This document shows, one piece after another, positions 63,213-64,000 of a stretch of DNA of 64,000 nucleotides. A program made the translations under genes and the position numbers. This DNA comes from Galaxea fascicularis (Eukaryota > Cnidaria > Anthozoa > Scleractinia > Euphylliidae). The stretch is from contig OX419345.1 of the NCBI GenBank assembly GCA_948470475.1, positions 19,134,739 to 19,198,738 of the forward strand, given 5' to 3'. Position 1 is the stretch's first letter. The number at the start of each line of letters is the position of its first letter. The notes beneath the pieces were generated by a model. That model saw only the letters and a program-made list of their open reading frames with translations, had not been told where the DNA came from and searched no databases.

Positions 63213-63699
63213 CTTTCTTGGAGAACGCGAACTTCATGCTTCCTACTAAGCAAAGTGTTTTCATAGGCTATGTTGGATCTATACATAAATATCGTCACTT
63301 AATTAATGTGAGAGGGCTGGGAAACAGGGATAAACGACTAGGAACTTTTACTGGCTCCGAAACAAAAATTCTCAATCTTCCTGTTACAAGAAATACTCGA
63401 CATGAAAAGATTCTATCAGACCCTTTAGTTTTTTTCGGCTGTGGTACAATTAAGGCGCAATGTCAGGGGTTGGGTTTCTCGTTCCCAACATTTGTCAATC
63501 TTCTTGCCTCTAGCTTCTCTCTCCCTCCCTCATTTTTAAATACGCAGTATAGCGAGGACTATAATCTCTGCATGGTGTTTGTTGGTTCTGCTGTTTTGTT
63601 ATTTAATTATAATACTGTCAGAAGAGAGTGTGCGTAGTTTCTTGCGACGTCGATGTTACTGTTGAAAGCTAGCAAAGCTAGCCAACCGAAGATGCATCC

Positions 63700-63812
63700 G
63701 TTCGTCCGTCCGTCCGTTCGTTCGTTCGTTCGTTCGTTCGTTCGTTCGTTCGTTCGTTCGTTCGTCCGTTTGTTCGTTCGTTCGTTCGTTCGTTCGTTCT
63801 TTCGTTCATTTT
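63700..63812 (+). repeat. (TTCG)n tetranucleotide repeat
   Basis: About 100 bp of TTCG units with CCGT/TTGT interruptions. Frames coding SFVRSFVRSF (plus) and NERTNERTNER (minus) are its translation. The unit is the complement of the GAAC tract at 42806-42920. Confidence 0.9.
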
Positions 63813-64000
63813 GTTTGTTCATCACTACCCTCTGCGCAAGGCGCAAAGCGCGAATGAAAACACAACGACATATATGGGGTGTCTCTCATGTTGGGTGCCT
63901 AATGGACACAAAGGACCAGCGCGAGCTTTATTGACAAGATGATTAGCAATATATAATAACAATACAAATGATTTGAAAAGTAATATCAAAAAGTTACAGG

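Noticed and set aside
63161..63637. 158-residue plus-strand frame considered as a continuation of gene F
   Set aside because: It begins within a MITE, shows no acceptor in phase 1, no ShKT or CAP residues and a composition of noncoding DNA.
63607..63934. Frames with NERTNERTN or SFVRSFVRSF repeats
   Set aside because: Translation of the (TTCG)n microsatellite. The same applies to 42733-43002.

Overview
This is eukaryotic DNA: AT-rich, intron-rich and full of short interspersed repeats. It most likely comes from an anthozoan cnidarian, probably a stony coral or a close relative. I infer this from secreted CAP-domain proteins fused to ShKT six-cysteine domains, a tRNA-derived SINE and foldback MITEs of the kind I associate with coral genomes, Penelope-like elements, and phase-1 modular exons. 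No prokaryotic operon, CRISPR array or rRNA is visible.

The main content is a dispersed cluster of related secreted-protein genes. I call them A to F in order of position, except that E precedes B. All were assembled by hand from splice sites and reading phase. Gene A (+, 15928-18909) encodes signal peptide + CAP. Gene E (-, 26849-22515) and gene B (+, 38627-41593) each encode signal peptide + one ShKT + short Pro-rich linker + CAP, and share identical lengths for five exons. Gene C (-, 48603-42959) encodes signal peptide + three ShKT + a 158-residue Thr/Ser/Pro mucin-like linker + CAP. Gene D (-, 51137-50424) encodes signal peptide + one ShKT and may be either a small secreted ShKT peptide or an alternative 5' part of gene C. 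Gene F (+, from 61245) is only a signal-peptide/propeptide exon of the same design. All four CAP domains keep the two His and two Glu of the CAP cavity and a conserved Cys pair. Four of six propeptides end in Lys-Arg at the exon 1/2 border (gene B has Arg-Arg), so the products are probably secreted and cut by a furin-like convertase.

Left part (1-15 kb): the first coding exon of a Lys/Arg/Ser-rich nuclear-type protein (-), a degenerate LINE broken by a 1.6 kb long-inverted-repeat transposon with an 8-bp target duplication, a possible MARVEL-type four-pass membrane protein (-), several foldback elements and microsatellites, and long stretches with nothing recognisable. Middle (15-27 kb): gene A, a LINE 3' end and gene E, with repeats in the introns. 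27-38.6 kb is mostly empty apart from a MITE and a duplicated candidate exon. 38.6-51 kb holds genes B, C and D. Right part (51-64 kb): Penelope-like fragments with hammerhead-like motifs, a nested inverted-repeat transposon containing tandem repeats with compensated stem-loops, gene F exon 1 and simple repeats.

Genes A and E converge, E and B diverge, B and C converge, and C and D are in tandem. This fits local duplication with inversions of an ancestral ShKT-CAP gene. The sequence does not show whether the products act in mucus or defence, in the skeletal or extracellular matrix, or in venom.
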